A stretch of DNA of 64,000 bases, taken from assembly GCF_905147045.1 (NCBI RefSeq), contig NC_065895.1, forward strand, positions 7,197,001-7,261,000. The letters are read 5' to 3'. A program made the translations under genes and the position numbers. Shown here in pieces: positions 35,201 through 39,430 of the stretch (the first letter of the stretch is position 1; every line of letters begins with the position of its first letter). The stretch comes from Nymphalis io. Its lineage: Eukaryota > Arthropoda > Insecta > Lepidoptera > Nymphalidae. Under the pieces are notes generated by a model. The model worked only from the letters and a program-made list of their open reading frames with translations, was not told the origin of the DNA and searched no databases.

Positions 35201-35872
35201 AGAGAGTGTGAAACACTATAAACTAGTTATGGAGTTATTGAGAATGCTCTTGATCTTATTGCATTATACTTAAATCAAAGAATTCAACAAGTTTAAATTT
35301 ATGAAATAACATCTTTTGGATCTTTGCAAATAATGGGGGTTCCACAAGGATTAATTTTAGGCTCTATTCAATAAGTCCATTTCTATTTTTGGGGTATTAA
35401 AATGATCTTCCTTTCTATGTTAAAGTTATTTGTAATACTGTATCATTTACTTATACTACTTTAATGTAAGCAATGAATTACCATTGCATCTGATATCTGT
35501 AATATCAAGAATTTCTAATTTATTAAATTAACGGTTTCAGTCTAGACAATGTTGTACTTTGGTAGTCAATCTGAACTGATGGCCCCATAATAAATTAAGT
35601 AACCAATCAAATAAATCAACTTTGTTTAACTTAGGAAATTATACTAATATACGTCTTTATTGAAAAAATGAATTTATAAATATATTAGGTATCAGCATTG
35701 ACAAAAATATGATGTATAAATAATTTAATATTACCTAAATATGTATATTTAGTATTTACTAACTATTATATTAATAATCATATATTTACTTACTTCCTGG
35801 TTCTGCTGGTGATGTGATTGGAAAAAAGCACAAAATTATCACTAAAGCTGCATATGTTTTATTTAAATACAT
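2027..35872 (-). CDS. sdk: sidekick: Ig/FN3 transmembrane cell-adhesion receptor (gene span, 28 coding exons)
   Basis: Sidekick proteins are homophilic adhesion receptors at cell contacts; in flies they act at tricellular junctions and in visual-system wiring, in vertebrates in synaptic lamina choice. Joining 28 exons with canonical splice sites gives an uninterrupted 6519-nt frame (2172 residues, close to the family's usual 2200). Order: signal peptide (1-25); Ig1-Ig6 (about 30-612), five with B- and F-strand cysteines and Ig2 without; thirteen FN3 domains (about 613-1955); a membrane helix (about 1966-1989, TWFMVALAAASIIIIIMVIA...); a 183-residue tail ending GFSSFV, the PDZ ligand typical of sidekick. 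The 6 Ig + 13 FN3 count is diagnostic. Intron 1 spans 19 kb and all others are under 1.7 kb. The 5' UTR and poly(A) site were not resolved. Confidence 0.97.
2270..2977 (-). other. sdk intron 27
   Basis: A 708-bp intron in the tail region. Its first 30 bases keep the exon 27 frame open to a stop (see findings). The rest is AT-rich with a moderately GC-richer patch near 2660-2900; no other feature seen. Confidence 0.7.
2978..3261 (-). CDS. sdk: sdk exon 27: cytoplasmic tail
   Basis: Codes residues 1998-2092: AQKTLEESLAGETDERGSL and SDEESLRGYDENPDDSSL, tail motifs typical of sidekick. GC-rich. Acceptor CTATCAG|AAGA, donor GCAG|GTGATC, phase 0. If the donor is not used, the frame reads nine more codons to a TGA at 2948-2950. 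Confidence 0.95.
3411..3731 (-). CDS. sdk: sdk exon 26: end of FN3-13 and transmembrane helix
   Basis: Codes residues 1891-1997: TAYSFRVIAYNMYGISNPAY, a juxtamembrane RPFYRR, a 24-residue helix beginning TWFMVALAAAS, and a basic stop-transfer KSKSYKYK. Acceptor ATTTTCAG|ATGA, donor AAAA|GTAAGA. Confidence 0.96.
3732..4547 (-). other. sdk intron 25, AT-rich
   Basis: An 816-bp intron. A 63-codon open frame on the plus strand (3830-4021) has no splice or family support. Nothing else is seen. Confidence 0.7.
4548..4826 (-). CDS. sdk: sdk exon 25: end of FN3-12, start of FN3-13
   Basis: Codes residues 1798-1890: FSKQVKQKVSERR, EYRFSVRAVTVAAGAAAEAR, then LRWTNAASGKGPLLGYYF. The most GC- and CpG-rich exon. 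I chose acceptor CCCGCAG|GATT over a nearer AG at 4820 because only it keeps the phase. Confidence 0.92.
4942..5149 (-). CDS. sdk: sdk exon 24: end of FN3-11, start of FN3-12
   Basis: Codes residues 1729-1797: VLAFNPAGDGPRS, then APRNITFSEITMNSLIVSW. Acceptor TTTTACAG|GTG, donor GAAC|GTAAGT. Confidence 0.94.
5228..5365 (-). CDS. sdk: sdk exon 23: middle of FN3-11
   Basis: Codes residues 1683-1728: GYKIFYLMTE across the join, an acidic loop, then LDKFTQYRIQ. Acceptor CACTAG|ATAT, donor TCAG|GTATTG. Confidence 0.93.
5472..5711 (-). CDS. sdk: sdk exon 22: end of FN3-10, start of FN3-11
   Basis: Codes residues 1603-1682: NYEISVCAVNSQGSGPAG, then PPQSVAAHALSPTEVALTW. Acceptor TTTCAG|AGCG; donor CAAG|GTCTGG is weaker than the other donors but restores phase 0. 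Confidence 0.93.
5852..6048 (-). CDS. sdk: sdk exon 21: first half of FN3-10
   Basis: Codes residues 1537-1602: APSKAVENLRVVPITPSSV, VQWAPLGEQHWSGD. Acceptor TTTTGCAG|CACC, donor TAAG|GTAAAC. Confidence 0.95.
6049..6628 (-). other. sdk intron 20
   Basis: A 580-bp AT-rich intron. It contains a short tRNA-like stretch at 6086-6118 and otherwise nothing I can name. Confidence 0.7.
6086..6118 (+). repeat. SINE head fragment (tRNA-like A box only)
   Basis: Contains TGGTCTAGTCTTGTGGTTAG, like the A-box part of the SINE copies at 27.8, 39.7 and 50.6 kb, but no B box or body follows. A truncated copy is likely. Confidence 0.4.
6629..6825 (-). CDS. sdk: sdk exon 20: rest of FN3-9
   Basis: Codes residues 1471-1536: YYTIQQKEEGGTWQTL and YTAYQFRIRATNDIGPS. 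Acceptor CCTGCAG|GTAC, 68 bp from the previous donor, the shortest intron of the gene. Donor GCAG|GTATGT. Confidence 0.94.
6894..7109 (-). CDS. sdk: sdk exon 19: end of FN3-8, start of FN3-9
   Basis: Codes residues 1399-1470: YYQFSVTAQTRVGWG closes FN3-8; ARPYVARSLLQPHQITFSW opens FN3-9. GC-rich, many CpG. Acceptor CGCAACAG|GGCC, donor TCAG|GTCTGT. Confidence 0.94.
7302..7482 (-). CDS. sdk: sdk exon 18: first half of FN3-8
   Basis: Codes residues 1339-1398: TPGPPSNVSFPDV, RIIWDVPEDPNGEILAYKV. Acceptor ATTTTATAG|CGCC, donor TTAG|GTTAGT. Confidence 0.95.
7587..7907 (-). CDS. sdk: sdk exon 17: FN3-7
   Basis: Codes residues 1232-1338, a whole FN3 domain: TTVVVWGDIPAQDQNG, EGYKVCYA, YVVYQIQVLGYTRLGDG. 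Acceptor TTTTTAG|TTCC, donor GACA|GTAAGT. Confidence 0.95.
7994..8222 (-). CDS. sdk: sdk exon 16: rest of FN3-6
   Basis: Codes residues 1156-1231: GYNITYKRSGTND and WSVYEITMTAINEVGTS. Acceptor TATTCCAG|CCA, donor GCAG|GTAACA. Confidence 0.95.
8296..8550 (-). CDS. sdk: sdk exon 15: end of FN3-5, start of FN3-6
   Basis: Codes residues 1071-1155: TTYRLRLIATNVVGSSPPSE, then PPRNVTVRAVSANNLRVRW. Acceptor CTTTACAG|GCT, donor GATA|GTAAGT. Confidence 0.95.
8794..9003 (-). CDS. sdk: sdk exon 14: end of FN3-4, start of FN3-5
   Basis: Codes residues 1001-1070: TQYRFWVSALTALGEGG, then AAPTGLALSNIAAHSV and FTPGFDGNSSV. GC-rich. Acceptor GCCGCAG|GCG, donor GCAG|GTCACT. Confidence 0.94.
9262..9458 (-). 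CDS. sdk: sdk exon 13: first half of FN3-4
   Basis: Codes residues 935-1000: TPDEVTNLQF, VRVSWSPPKKSNG, LIGYKLKYQ. It lies outside the longer single-frame ORFs and was found from splice sites and phase. Acceptor ATTACAG|CACC, donor GCAG|GTAGGG. Confidence 0.93.
9459..10018 (-). other. sdk intron 12
   Basis: A 560-bp AT-rich intron. The only structure seen is the hairpin at 9863-9905. Confidence 0.7.
9863..9905. repeat. Inverted repeat, 18-bp stem
   Basis: AGGAAGTTGCGTCAGCTC and its reverse complement (one C/T difference, a G-U pair in RNA) flank a 7-nt loop inside sdk intron 12. Confidence 0.8.
10019..10241 (-). CDS. sdk: sdk exon 12: rest of FN3-3
   Basis: Codes residues 861-934 with GYKIQAWLWDEA and TEYNISVLCFTEPGDGP. 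Acceptor TTTTCCAG|GGAT, donor GATA|GTAAGT. Confidence 0.95.
10242..10901 (-). other. sdk intron 11, nothing recognised
   Basis: A 660-bp AT-rich intron without coding potential or repeats that I recognise. Confidence 0.6.
10902..11314 (-). CDS. sdk: sdk exon 11: FN3-2 and start of FN3-3
   Basis: Codes residues 723-860. FN3-2 has ITQWQPPLEEHRNG and WKDYNVQIAAYNDKGVG; FN3-3 opens with APDSVRCDAFNSTAIQVWW. Acceptor TTTTTAG|CCCC, donor CCAG|GTATTC. Confidence 0.95.
11315..11828 (-). other. sdk intron 10, nothing recognised
   Basis: A 514-bp AT-rich intron. A 76-codon open frame at 11464-11694 has no domain or splice support. Confidence 0.6.
11829..12014 (-). CDS. sdk: sdk exon 10: second half of FN3-1
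   Basis: Codes residues 661-722 with the FN3 core LKAATSYQFRVSAVNTVGEG. Acceptor TATTGCAG|GTCC, donor GAAG|GTAAGA. Confidence 0.94.
12096..12391 (-). CDS. sdk: sdk exon 9: end of Ig6, start of FN3-1
   Basis: Codes residues 562-660: DAGEYTCVVTSAGG closes Ig6, then APTNAR opens FN3-1 with VNVSWTPGFDGNSPV. Very GC-rich. Acceptor CTCGGCAG|ACC, donor TTCG|GTAACG. Confidence 0.94.
12576..12702 (-). CDS. sdk: sdk exon 8: first half of Ig6
   Basis: Codes residues 520-561 with HTATLQCKVSSDP and IDWFHNKQ. Acceptor TATTCTAG|TAAG, donor AACA|GTAAGA. Confidence 0.92.
12780..12935 (-). CDS. sdk: sdk exon 7: second half of Ig5
   Basis: Codes residues 468-519 with LQTLDEGDLLI and DSGKYTCIRTNDAG. I chose the acceptor TTATTTCAG|ATTC rather than an internal AG at 12911, because only the former restores the phase and supplies a normal-length C'-D region. 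Confidence 0.9.
12989..13170 (+). repeat. tRNA-derived SINE in sdk intron 6
   Basis: A-box-like GGTAGCCTAGTGGCT is followed about 35 bp later by a B-box-like GGGTTCGGTTTAACTCC and a non-tRNA body ending near an AT-rich tail. Orientation is opposite to sdk. Ends are approximate. Confidence 0.6.
13531..13650 (-). CDS. sdk: sdk exon 6: first half of Ig5
   Basis: Codes residues 428-467: TSPPIMQSAPANLTV, then ATIVCRAIG and NVTWYFN. Acceptor GGCTTGTAG|CGTC, donor AACG|GTGAGA, phase 1. Confidence 0.93.
13651..15280 (-). other. sdk intron 5, AT-rich
   Basis: A 1.63-kb intron. A GC-richer patch at 14665-14723 with AGATTCGATCCC could be a tRNA-like SINE remnant. The rest is simple AT-rich DNA. Confidence 0.6.
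15281..15984 (-). CDS. sdk: sdk exon 5: end of Ig2, all of Ig3 and Ig4
   Basis: The longest exon (704 nt, residues 193-427). Ig3 has NIYCIAN...ETLWFKDG...GRYTCQAR; Ig4 has VLECNVNG...ITWYKD...GIYQCIASNDAG. The Ig4 C'-E region carries an acidic and glycine-rich insertion. Acceptor ATTTTCCAG|AGCG, donor AAAA|GTGAGT. Confidence 0.95.
16063..16288 (-). CDS. sdk: sdk exon 4: most of Ig2
   Basis: Codes residues 118-192, including the core tryptophan in PPPSVIWQDENG. The expected B-strand cysteine is phenylalanine (ILDF). Acceptor ACTTACAG|TTATGG, donor CTATAG|GTTTGT. Confidence 0.92.
16380..16556 (-). CDS. sdk: sdk exon 3: second half of Ig1
   Basis: Codes residues 59-117 with the core W (MYRWLKNG) and F-strand DAGAYQCIAKND. 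Acceptor TTTACTAG|GAAT, donor GCTT|GTAAGT. Confidence 0.93.
16644..16739 (-). CDS. sdk: sdk exon 2: first half of Ig1
   Basis: Codes residues 27-58, including B-strand KILQCSAIG. Acceptor TTTGTTTCAG|GCC, donor ATAG|GTAATA. A SINE begins about 30 bp upstream of the acceptor. Confidence 0.92.
16770..16990 (+). repeat. tRNA-derived SINE just upstream of sdk exon 2
   Basis: A box TTAGTGGATAGAGC and B box GGGTTCAAGTC are correctly spaced; the body includes GGGAAACATCGTGAG and ACATGC, as in the 28.6-kb SINE family. It lies in sdk intron 1, antisense, starting about 30 bp from the exon 2 acceptor. Confidence 0.7.
16991..19033. other. sdk intron 1, proximal part
   Basis: AT-rich DNA with no repeat that I recognise. 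The one notable segment is a plus-strand signal-peptide-like exon at 17814-17877, described with the candidate nested gene. Confidence 0.5.
17814..33751 (+). CDS. Candidate nested gene: small secreted four-cysteine protein (3-exon model)
   Basis: I do not recognise this gene. The model joins 17814-17877, 21033-21232 and 33563-33751, antisense inside sdk intron 1. Exon 1 reads MQAIYYFNKLSSSLIFLAFI, a typical signal peptide, and ends in phase 1 at ATAG|GTAAGT. Exon 2 follows TTGTAG, takes up that phase, stays open for 66 codons (CDPPERTSPLQRKRLWQNAN near its start, KELKALRFKASLDSDKFFK at its end) and stops at AAG|GTGAGG. Exon 3 follows TATTTTTCAG and reads 62 codons including MEDLIKKWIHQVLGQHLVQL. 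Total 150 residues: basic middle, helix-like ends, four cysteines in the mature part. Size and pattern would suit a secreted hormone or helical cytokine, but that is inference. The 12-kb second intron makes exon 3 the least certain; 25232 and 25987 are alternatives. Confidence 0.4.
19034..19275 (+). repeat. Interspersed repeat, copy 1 (second copy at 39157-39430)
   Basis: It shares long matching blocks with the 39-kb copy, such as TAGACTCAGCCTTTGGGCTA, CTTGGGTCACCAGAAG and AATTCATATTCGTT. Family unknown; no tRNA-like head is seen. Confidence 0.75.
19503..19790 (+). repeat. Degraded interspersed repeat (non-LTR tail-like), copy 1
   Basis: GC-richer block with TTGGTAAGTGGTCACCAACG and GTAATTACACTGGCTCACTC, matched in reverse by 32639-32870. 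The pattern resembles abundant dispersed repeats of butterflies; class is inferred. Confidence 0.65.
20036..20073. repeat. Perfect hairpin, 17-bp stem and 4-nt loop
   Basis: AAAAACACATAAGAGAA is followed by loop AGCG and its exact reverse complement, in sdk intron 1. Confidence 0.9.
20642..20890 (+). repeat. tRNA-derived SINE
   Basis: Head with A box TTGGCGTGGTTGGTAGATG and near-perfect B box GGGTTCGATTCCCACCC, then a body of about 160 bp ending in a TATTATT repeat. The family differs from the 27.8-kb and 28.6-kb SINEs. Confidence 0.75.
21033..21232 (+). CDS. Coding-like exon inside sdk intron 1 (exon 2 of the nested candidate)
   Basis: A 200-nt open segment with an acceptor (TTGTAG|GT) and a donor (AAG|GTGAGG), no stop in one frame and amino-acid composition unlike random AT-rich DNA: RKRLWQNANVQVRSRQTVKE, HCLSFNQRRTIKELKALRFK. 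It contains two cysteines. Reading through the donor gives a stop 12 codons later. Family unknown. Confidence 0.5.
22846..22922 (-). repeat. SINE fragment of the 28.6-kb family
   Basis: Reverse copy of the family's front part: CTCCTCAAAAAGAGGAG, then AGGCCTTTAGCCCAGCAGTG and GGACATTCACAGGCTGTTA. Confidence 0.8.
23788..23804 (+). repeat. (GA)n microsatellite
   Basis: About 8.5 uninterrupted AG units. Confidence 0.95.
24184..24455 (+). repeat. SINE of the 28.6-kb family, diverged
   Basis: It keeps CTGCTGGGCTAAGGATTGCT, ATGCGGGTTGGT, CACATGTGGCAGA, ACATGCAGGTTTTCTCACGA and the tRNA-like end TCGGGTTTGAATCTGC...GTTAAGATTCACATGTTCTAA, with many substitutions. Confidence 0.8.
25232..25276 (+). CDS. 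Possible short terminal exon behind a strong acceptor
   Basis: TTGTTCGCCACCTCAG|CAG precedes 14 codons (QESVDRNLLRTMIN) and TAA. It is phase 0, so it could follow the 21033-21232 exon instead of 33563. Too short to judge by itself; listed as an alternative ending. Confidence 0.15.
   Translation, partial: QESVDRNLLRTMIN
25987..26133 (+). CDS. Orphan coding-like segment, 48 codons plus stop, in sdk intron 1
   Basis: The frame reads NLGKILDRSTLVPDTVAVLH, then ALNKQRLGYRPKMLKLASGV and DIRFLRVK to TAA. Codons are balanced and unlike the AT-rich surroundings. A stop lies just upstream, so translation would have to enter by splicing, at the weak acceptor TTAAGAG|AAT (phase 0) or two bases earlier. 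AATAAA overlaps the stop (26129-26134). It could be an alternative last exon of the nested candidate (phase 0 fits after KFFK), a relic of a transposon, or a pseudogene piece. I do not recognise the family. Confidence 0.35.
   Translation, partial: NLGKILDRSTLVPDTVAVLHALNKQRLGYRPKMLKLASGVDIRFLRVK
26134..26984. other. sdk intron 1, nothing recognised
   Basis: AT-rich DNA without repeats or coding segments that I can support. Confidence 0.5.
26985..27140 (+). repeat. Tail of an abundant lepidopteran interspersed repeat, copy 1
   Basis: Starts CAAATCAAATCAAAATATAC and TTTATTCAAGTAGG, continues with TGTCGAATCGACATTTTATA, CCATCCGTTCGG and ATTCTACTAAGAAGAACCG. This resembles the 3' end of non-LTR elements common in Lepidoptera. 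Confidence 0.7.
27824..28197 (-). repeat. tRNA-derived SINE (family with copies at 39.6, 50.6 and 58.0 kb)
   Basis: On the minus strand a tRNA-like head (GTTGGTCTTGTGGCTAAGG as A box, TGGGTTCAAATCCC as B box) is followed by GGGCCAATAAAA and a body of about 270 bp. A 96-codon frame on the plus strand is only part of this repeat. Confidence 0.85.
28556..28858 (+). repeat. tRNA-derived SINE, best copy of the second family
   Basis: Begins AACAGCCTGTGAATGTCCCA, includes the stem CTCCTCTCCTCTTTTTGAGGAG, and ends in a reverse tRNA-like module (GCCCGGGTTTGAACCCACGA ... CCACTGGGCCATCTCGGC). Relatives: 22.8, 24.2, 34.5, 38.0, 40.2 and 52.0 kb. Confidence 0.85.
28860..29744. other. sdk intron 1, unassigned
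   Basis: A GC-richer patch at 28960-29150 carries a 60-codon minus-strand frame without start context or splice support; it may be repeat-derived. The rest is AT-rich. Confidence 0.4.
29745..29882 (-). repeat. Tail of the 26985 repeat family, reverse copy
   Basis: Shares TTGTCGGTTCTTCTCAGAAT and ATTCCGATCCGGTG with the reverse complement of 26985-27140. Degraded. Confidence 0.55.
30344..30590. repeat. Possible mobile-element remnant with terminal hairpin
   Basis: A GC-richer block with repeated GATCGA/TCGACC words, ending in an inverted repeat at 30550-30587 (CCTGTCCCACTAT against ATAGTAGGACAGG, one mismatch). Family unknown; a miniature element is one possibility. Confidence 0.35.
30600..32638. 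other. sdk intron 1, unassigned
   Basis: AT-rich. A GC-richer patch at 31270-31370 has no recognisable identity. Confidence 0.4.
32639..32870 (-). repeat. Degraded interspersed repeat, copy 2 (reverse)
   Basis: Reverse-complement relative of 19503-19790: TGCAAG at the start, CGGTCGAAGGGTAAGTGAGC, then ATTAGCGTCAATGTACATAG and GCTTACAT. Diverged, with small indels. Confidence 0.6.
33563..33751 (+). CDS. Coding-like terminal exon (exon 3 of the nested candidate)
   Basis: Strong acceptor CTGTATTTTTCAG|ATT, phase 0, 62 codons to TGA at 33749-33751. It includes the amphipathic stretch MEDLIKKWIHQVLGQHLVQL and two cysteines (LLDDCYLL, WRHCITKW). The nearest AATAAA downstream is at 34120-34125. 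It could belong to another transcript. Confidence 0.35.
   Translation: MEEKSFIPDLTILLHTFGMEDLIKKWIHQVLGQHLVQLLSLLDDCYLLTNWRHCITKWPRLI
34120..34125 (+). terminator. Possible poly(A) signal of the nested candidate
   Basis: AATAAA, 369 bp past the stop codon at 33751 on the same strand. The hexamer is frequent in AT-rich DNA, so this is weak. Confidence 0.2.
34540..34720 (-). repeat. SINE of the 28.6-kb family, diverged reverse copy
   Basis: GAAAACATCGCGAGAA, ATCTGCC, CATTGGAGCTGGGTGGTGCA and ATAAGCTTCGAGCCTTCATT align with the reverse complement of the family body. A 74-codon frame here is part of the repeat. Confidence 0.65.
35220..35620 (+). pseudogene. Dead non-LTR reverse-transcriptase fragment
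   Basis: GVPQGLILGS (35336-35365) matches the conserved RT motif GVPQGSILGP. It is followed by a stop, a frame change, and NDLPFYVKV, matching the usual INDLP segment. Upstream ENALDLIALYLNQRIQQV resembles the region before it. Several stops show it is inactive. It lies in sdk intron 1, near exon 1; the family is probably Jockey- or CR1-like (inference). Confidence 0.7.
35794..35872 (-). CDS. sdk: sdk exon 1: start codon and signal peptide
   Basis: Reads MYLNKTYAALVIILCFFPIT then SPAEPG, a basic start, a hydrophobic core and a small-residue cleavage region. It ends in phase 1 at GGAA|GTAAGT. Joining to exon 2 gives AEPGSQMQPPRF, the start of Ig1. It is 19 kb from exon 2, so the pairing rests on phase, signal peptide and the absence of any nearer candidate. 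Confidence 0.85.
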
Positions 35873-36763
35873 CTTGACCAACCACTCTCGTTCTACTATT
35901 ACAAGTTAAAAAAGTACGTAAAACACCATTTCAGAATGGTCGCACGGTATCTAATATTGTTTCTAAGTAATCAACTTTGTATTGAACTTTTCTAGTATGA
36001 AAAGTGCTTAATTTAATGAATTTCATTGTATCGTTGTTGCTAGGATTTTTCTGTCACAACAATGCAATTTACAAAAACACCTGTAGGATTCACTGGATTC
36101 CAAAGTAACGAAGTACGAAAGTTCACTCAACTTTTGTGCCCTATAAAATACTATACTATACTGTTCTTTGTTTTCTAAAATTGCAAATTGAACTAATTTA
36201 GCCGCACTTAACTCATAACACTTCACACGTAACTTATTTTAGAAAAAAACAAACTTTGAAAGTTTCAAAAACTTTATTTCACAATCACTTAATTCATTTG
36301 AAGGACGCGAGCGAAACGCGTGCGTGCCGAGCTGACGGGTATGATCTCAAATACATAATACAAACAAAAGATGAATTCTCCATTTCGTTCATTCGAACTG
36401 TTCCATTCGGTCTTTTTCTTTTTTTAAGCTGTGTAACTCATTCTCACTTCTGGGTTAGTTAAAATAATTATATTACAAATTAAAGAATCAAAAAGTAAGC
36501 ATTCAAATTGCTATTAATTAAATGTGTAGTAATGTTTTGAGTATTTAGTAAATTTTTTGTGATCAACATTATAATTTTAATACGATTTTTTTTGTATAAG
36601 TTTATAAATTTAATCAAACTTATTTTTAAATGATAGAAATTATCTTTTCTAAAAAAAAGAGACCACTTAATTTAAGCAAATTTTTGTGTTAACTACCAAA
36701 CATAAAATATAAAATGTTATCTGTGAAATCATTGCTGACAACCCTAGAAGGCAAAAATAATAT
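35873..36763. promoter_or_regulatory. Divergent sdk / RpS15A intergenic region
   Basis: About 890 bp between the sdk start codon and the likely RpS15A transcription start. A short GC-rich, CpG-containing patch at 36301-36340 (GGACGCGAGCGAAACGCGTG) stands out and probably marks the sdk promoter. No clear TATA box. Confidence 0.4.
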
Positions 36764-36820
36764 CTTTCTTTTTGGGTTAACCTGTCATTACGGATTGTTG
36801 AGGCGGGTTTTAAATCCTAG
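36764..36820 (+). promoter_or_regulatory. Likely RpS15A 5'-TOP leader exon
   Basis: CTTTCTTTTT at 36764 fits the C-plus-pyrimidines start (TOP) of ribosomal-protein mRNAs, and ATCCTAG|GTAATC at 36820/36821 fits a donor. The intron would end at TATTTCAG (37031), two bases before the ATG. Confidence 0.5.
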
Positions 36821-37033
36821 GTAATCAGAGTATTCCTTGATTTTAAATTGAAATAAATACTTTTTTATGTGAGAGTGCTTATTGTGTTCTTCCTATGATA
36901 TAATATTTCATTCATAGCTACGGACAATAAGTAATTACATTCTATGTTTAGCAGTGTTTTGACATTTACTCATGTTGTTCAGTTTTCCAACCTCAATATT
37001 CCCAATTTATGTTAAATCTGTGTTATTTCAGCC

Positions 37034-37329
37034 ATGGTGCGTATGAACGTATTGAGTGATGCTCTAAAATCAATTCACAATGCTGAGAAAAGAGGCAAAA
37101 GACAAGTGCTTATCCGGCCTTGCTCTAAAGTTATCGTCAAGTTTCTAACAGTGATGATGAAGCACGGTTACATTGGTGAATTTGAGATTGTAGATGACCA
37201 CAGAGCGGGCAAAATCGTAGTAAACCTCACAGGCAGATTGAACAAATGCGGAGTTATTTCGCCTCGATTTGATGTACCTATTAACGATATTGAAAGGTGG
37301 ACTAACCTCCTTCCATCCCGGCAGTTCGG
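37034..37329 (+). CDS. RpS15A: RpS15A coding exon 1
   Basis: Codons 1-98 plus two bases. Start context GCC|ATGG is strong and lies directly after the acceptor TATTTCAG. Donor TTCGG|GTGAGC. Confidence 0.97.
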
Positions 37330-38472
37330 GTGAGCTTCTTTCATCATTATTATTATTATAAGCCAACAGCTATTATAATAAAACTTAAGTCTTGCATTCA
37401 AATTCAGCTTTATAAATTTTATACATATATATTATAAGTAAGTAACATTTAATTTATCACATATTTTCAGTTTATATTCTTTAATTATTATTAACTTGTT
37501 ATTTACATGTAATGTACTGTGTATGATCATAGCATAATATAATTGTTGTTCTTATATGCTATTGAATATCTTTTTATATTTTTATTCTCATGTACATTAA
37601 TTTTGAAACTCAAATTCGAAATACGAAACAGCAAAATTAAATCATAATATATACCAACAATGTTCAAAACATAACCAAGTACAAGTTTCCACATAGCTAG
37701 ACTTGTTTTAAAGATTGAAAGTAAAGATGAAAAGTAAAGATTGAAAGTAAAGATAGCAACAAGGTTTTTTTTTATATTATTTGATGATATTGAGATTGGT
37801 GTCTGTTTATCTATAATATTGTATTAATGTATTCATCAAATACTTTATTATACAGATGAGTAATTGAAAAGTGCATTCTTATTTTAAAATATTGCTTAGC
37901 TTAGTTAAACAATGATTCTCTTAGTCTTGGAAAGATGATTGTAAGCGTTGCTTAACTATGCACCTCCTAAACATGCGATTATGCCATACAATGCCTTATG
38001 CGATTCTTTAACTAAAGATTCCAATTTTCATGTATTTAACTTTTCTCAACATCACTAGAGGAAAATGGTGGAATAAGCTCCAAGTCTTTCTATACATAAT
38101 ATTTAAGAGAAGAGAAGAGCTATGCCTAGCTGTGAGACCTTTAGAGCATGTTACTTTTTCAATTTGTATAAAACAAAGCACAACTACCGCGGATCGCCAA
38201 TAGTTCTTGTTGGTCGTCATTTGATATGTTGTGCTATAACAAATGTCAATGGCAGCTTTTGGTGTTGCTCTTTAGCAAACATTGTTAATACCATTGTCAA
38301 CACTTTTATTGCATGTATTTTAAGTTGTAAATGATTTCATGGTTCACATATAAAAACTTCTTGAAATTTGTGTTGCAGATACCTTGTCCTTACTACCAGT
38401 GGAGGAATCATGGATCATGAAGAAGCCAGAAGGAAACATCTTGGAGGGAAGATATTAGGTTTCTTTTTCTAA
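37034..38472 (+). CDS. RpS15A: Ribosomal protein S15A (uS8), gene span of two coding exons
   Basis: A component of the small cytosolic ribosomal subunit. Exon 37034-37329 starts MVRMNVLSDALKSIHNAEKR and includes GYIGEFEIVDDHRAGKIVVN; exon 38379-38472 reads YLVLTTSGGIMDHEEARRKH and ends GKILGFFF, the universal C-terminus. The join (GG|A, after QFG) uses GTGAGC and TGTTGCAG. The product has 129 residues, one fewer than the usual 130: NNLLPSRQFG has lost one asparagine (TNLLPSRQFG). A separate 5' leader exon is likely. AATACA at 38481 followed by a T-run may be the poly(A) signal. Confidence 0.98.
37330..38378 (+). other. RpS15A intron
   Basis: A 1.05-kb AT-rich intron. Contains a short, diverged reverse SINE fragment at 38031-38125 (TGGTGGAATAAGCTCCAAGT); intronic snoRNA boxes were not recognised. 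Confidence 0.7.
38031..38125 (-). repeat. SINE fragment of the 28.6-kb family in the RpS15A intron
   Basis: TGGTGGAATAAGCTCCAAGT and the degraded AAGAGAAGAGAAGAGC correspond to the reverse complement of the family's front half. Confidence 0.5.
38379..38472 (+). CDS. RpS15A: RpS15A coding exon 2
   Basis: Completes the glycine codon and adds 30 residues to TAA at 38470-38472. Acceptor TGTTGCAG|ATAC. Confidence 0.97.
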
Positions 38473-39156
38473 GTTTATTCAATACATTTGAAAATGTATT
38501 TTTTTTTTGTTTTATTTCTTATTCATCAAAACCTTGTCTAAATTAAAAATTATTGTATATTCTCAATTACTTTGCATTTAATCTTAATTTTGTAAGGGAA
38601 ACAATAATTTAATTTTAGATAGGAAATTGTCAATTCCATAAATTTACTTATATTTACATACACATGCTAGTAGTTATTGTGATCTGAGCTCGTAGAGTCA
38701 AATTAAAAATGCACAATGTGATACAAATCTCATTTACATTTGTCTCACATTAAGGAACTAGAAATATTTTTAAAATTGTGAAAAAACATGTGAACATTGG
38801 AGCATTACAAGAAGAAATATTTTGATAACAGATTCGATTAGGGTTGTAGATTATTTAATAGGTACTGCTTGCTAACAAACAAGTCTGTAAGAGATGATAA
38901 ATGAGAATTTCATTGGAAGATTGAATTTAAAGTAATTTTTAAAATATTAAGGGTGTCATTTATATTGATATTTCTATTAGCTGAGTATTTGTTGTTTTAC
39001 ATCTGGCAGTTGTTTTTTGATTATTAATTTTTAACCAATTCTGTATCAGATTTGCTTACATTGTCATAATTTGTTTGTTAATATTATTAGCTAAACAGTA
39101 TAACTCTTTAAATAATAGCTTTATGTACAGACATTGTTAAAAAATACAAAATTAAA
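38473..39156. other. Downstream of RpS15A, AT-rich
   Basis: Short 3' UTR of RpS15A, then AT-rich DNA in which nothing is recognised. Confidence 0.5.
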
Positions 39157-39430
39157 ATAAAAACAAAATACACATTACAGATTTAAAGCAAAAACACGCC
39201 GTCTAAAATATGGTCCTGTGGCATTGTTCCAAGACGCTGGCACTATTGCCTTAATGCACTGCTAGACTCAGCCTTTGGGCTAAATAAGCGCCAGCTCTTG
39301 GGTCACCAGAAGTGTGGACCAATTTCTTAGAAATATCTTTTATGATTTTTTTGTATCGGACGACCTTGGACCCAATGTTTCAAAACCCAGCCCTGCAAAT
39401 TCATATTCGTTGAATAAAAGTGAATATTTG
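39157..39430 (+). repeat. Interspersed repeat, copy 2 (first copy at 19034-19275)
   Basis: Same orientation as the first copy and slightly longer, with extra bases around GGCACTATTGCCTTAATGCA and GACGACCTTGGACCCAATG. An 83-codon reverse frame here is incidental. Confidence 0.75.
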
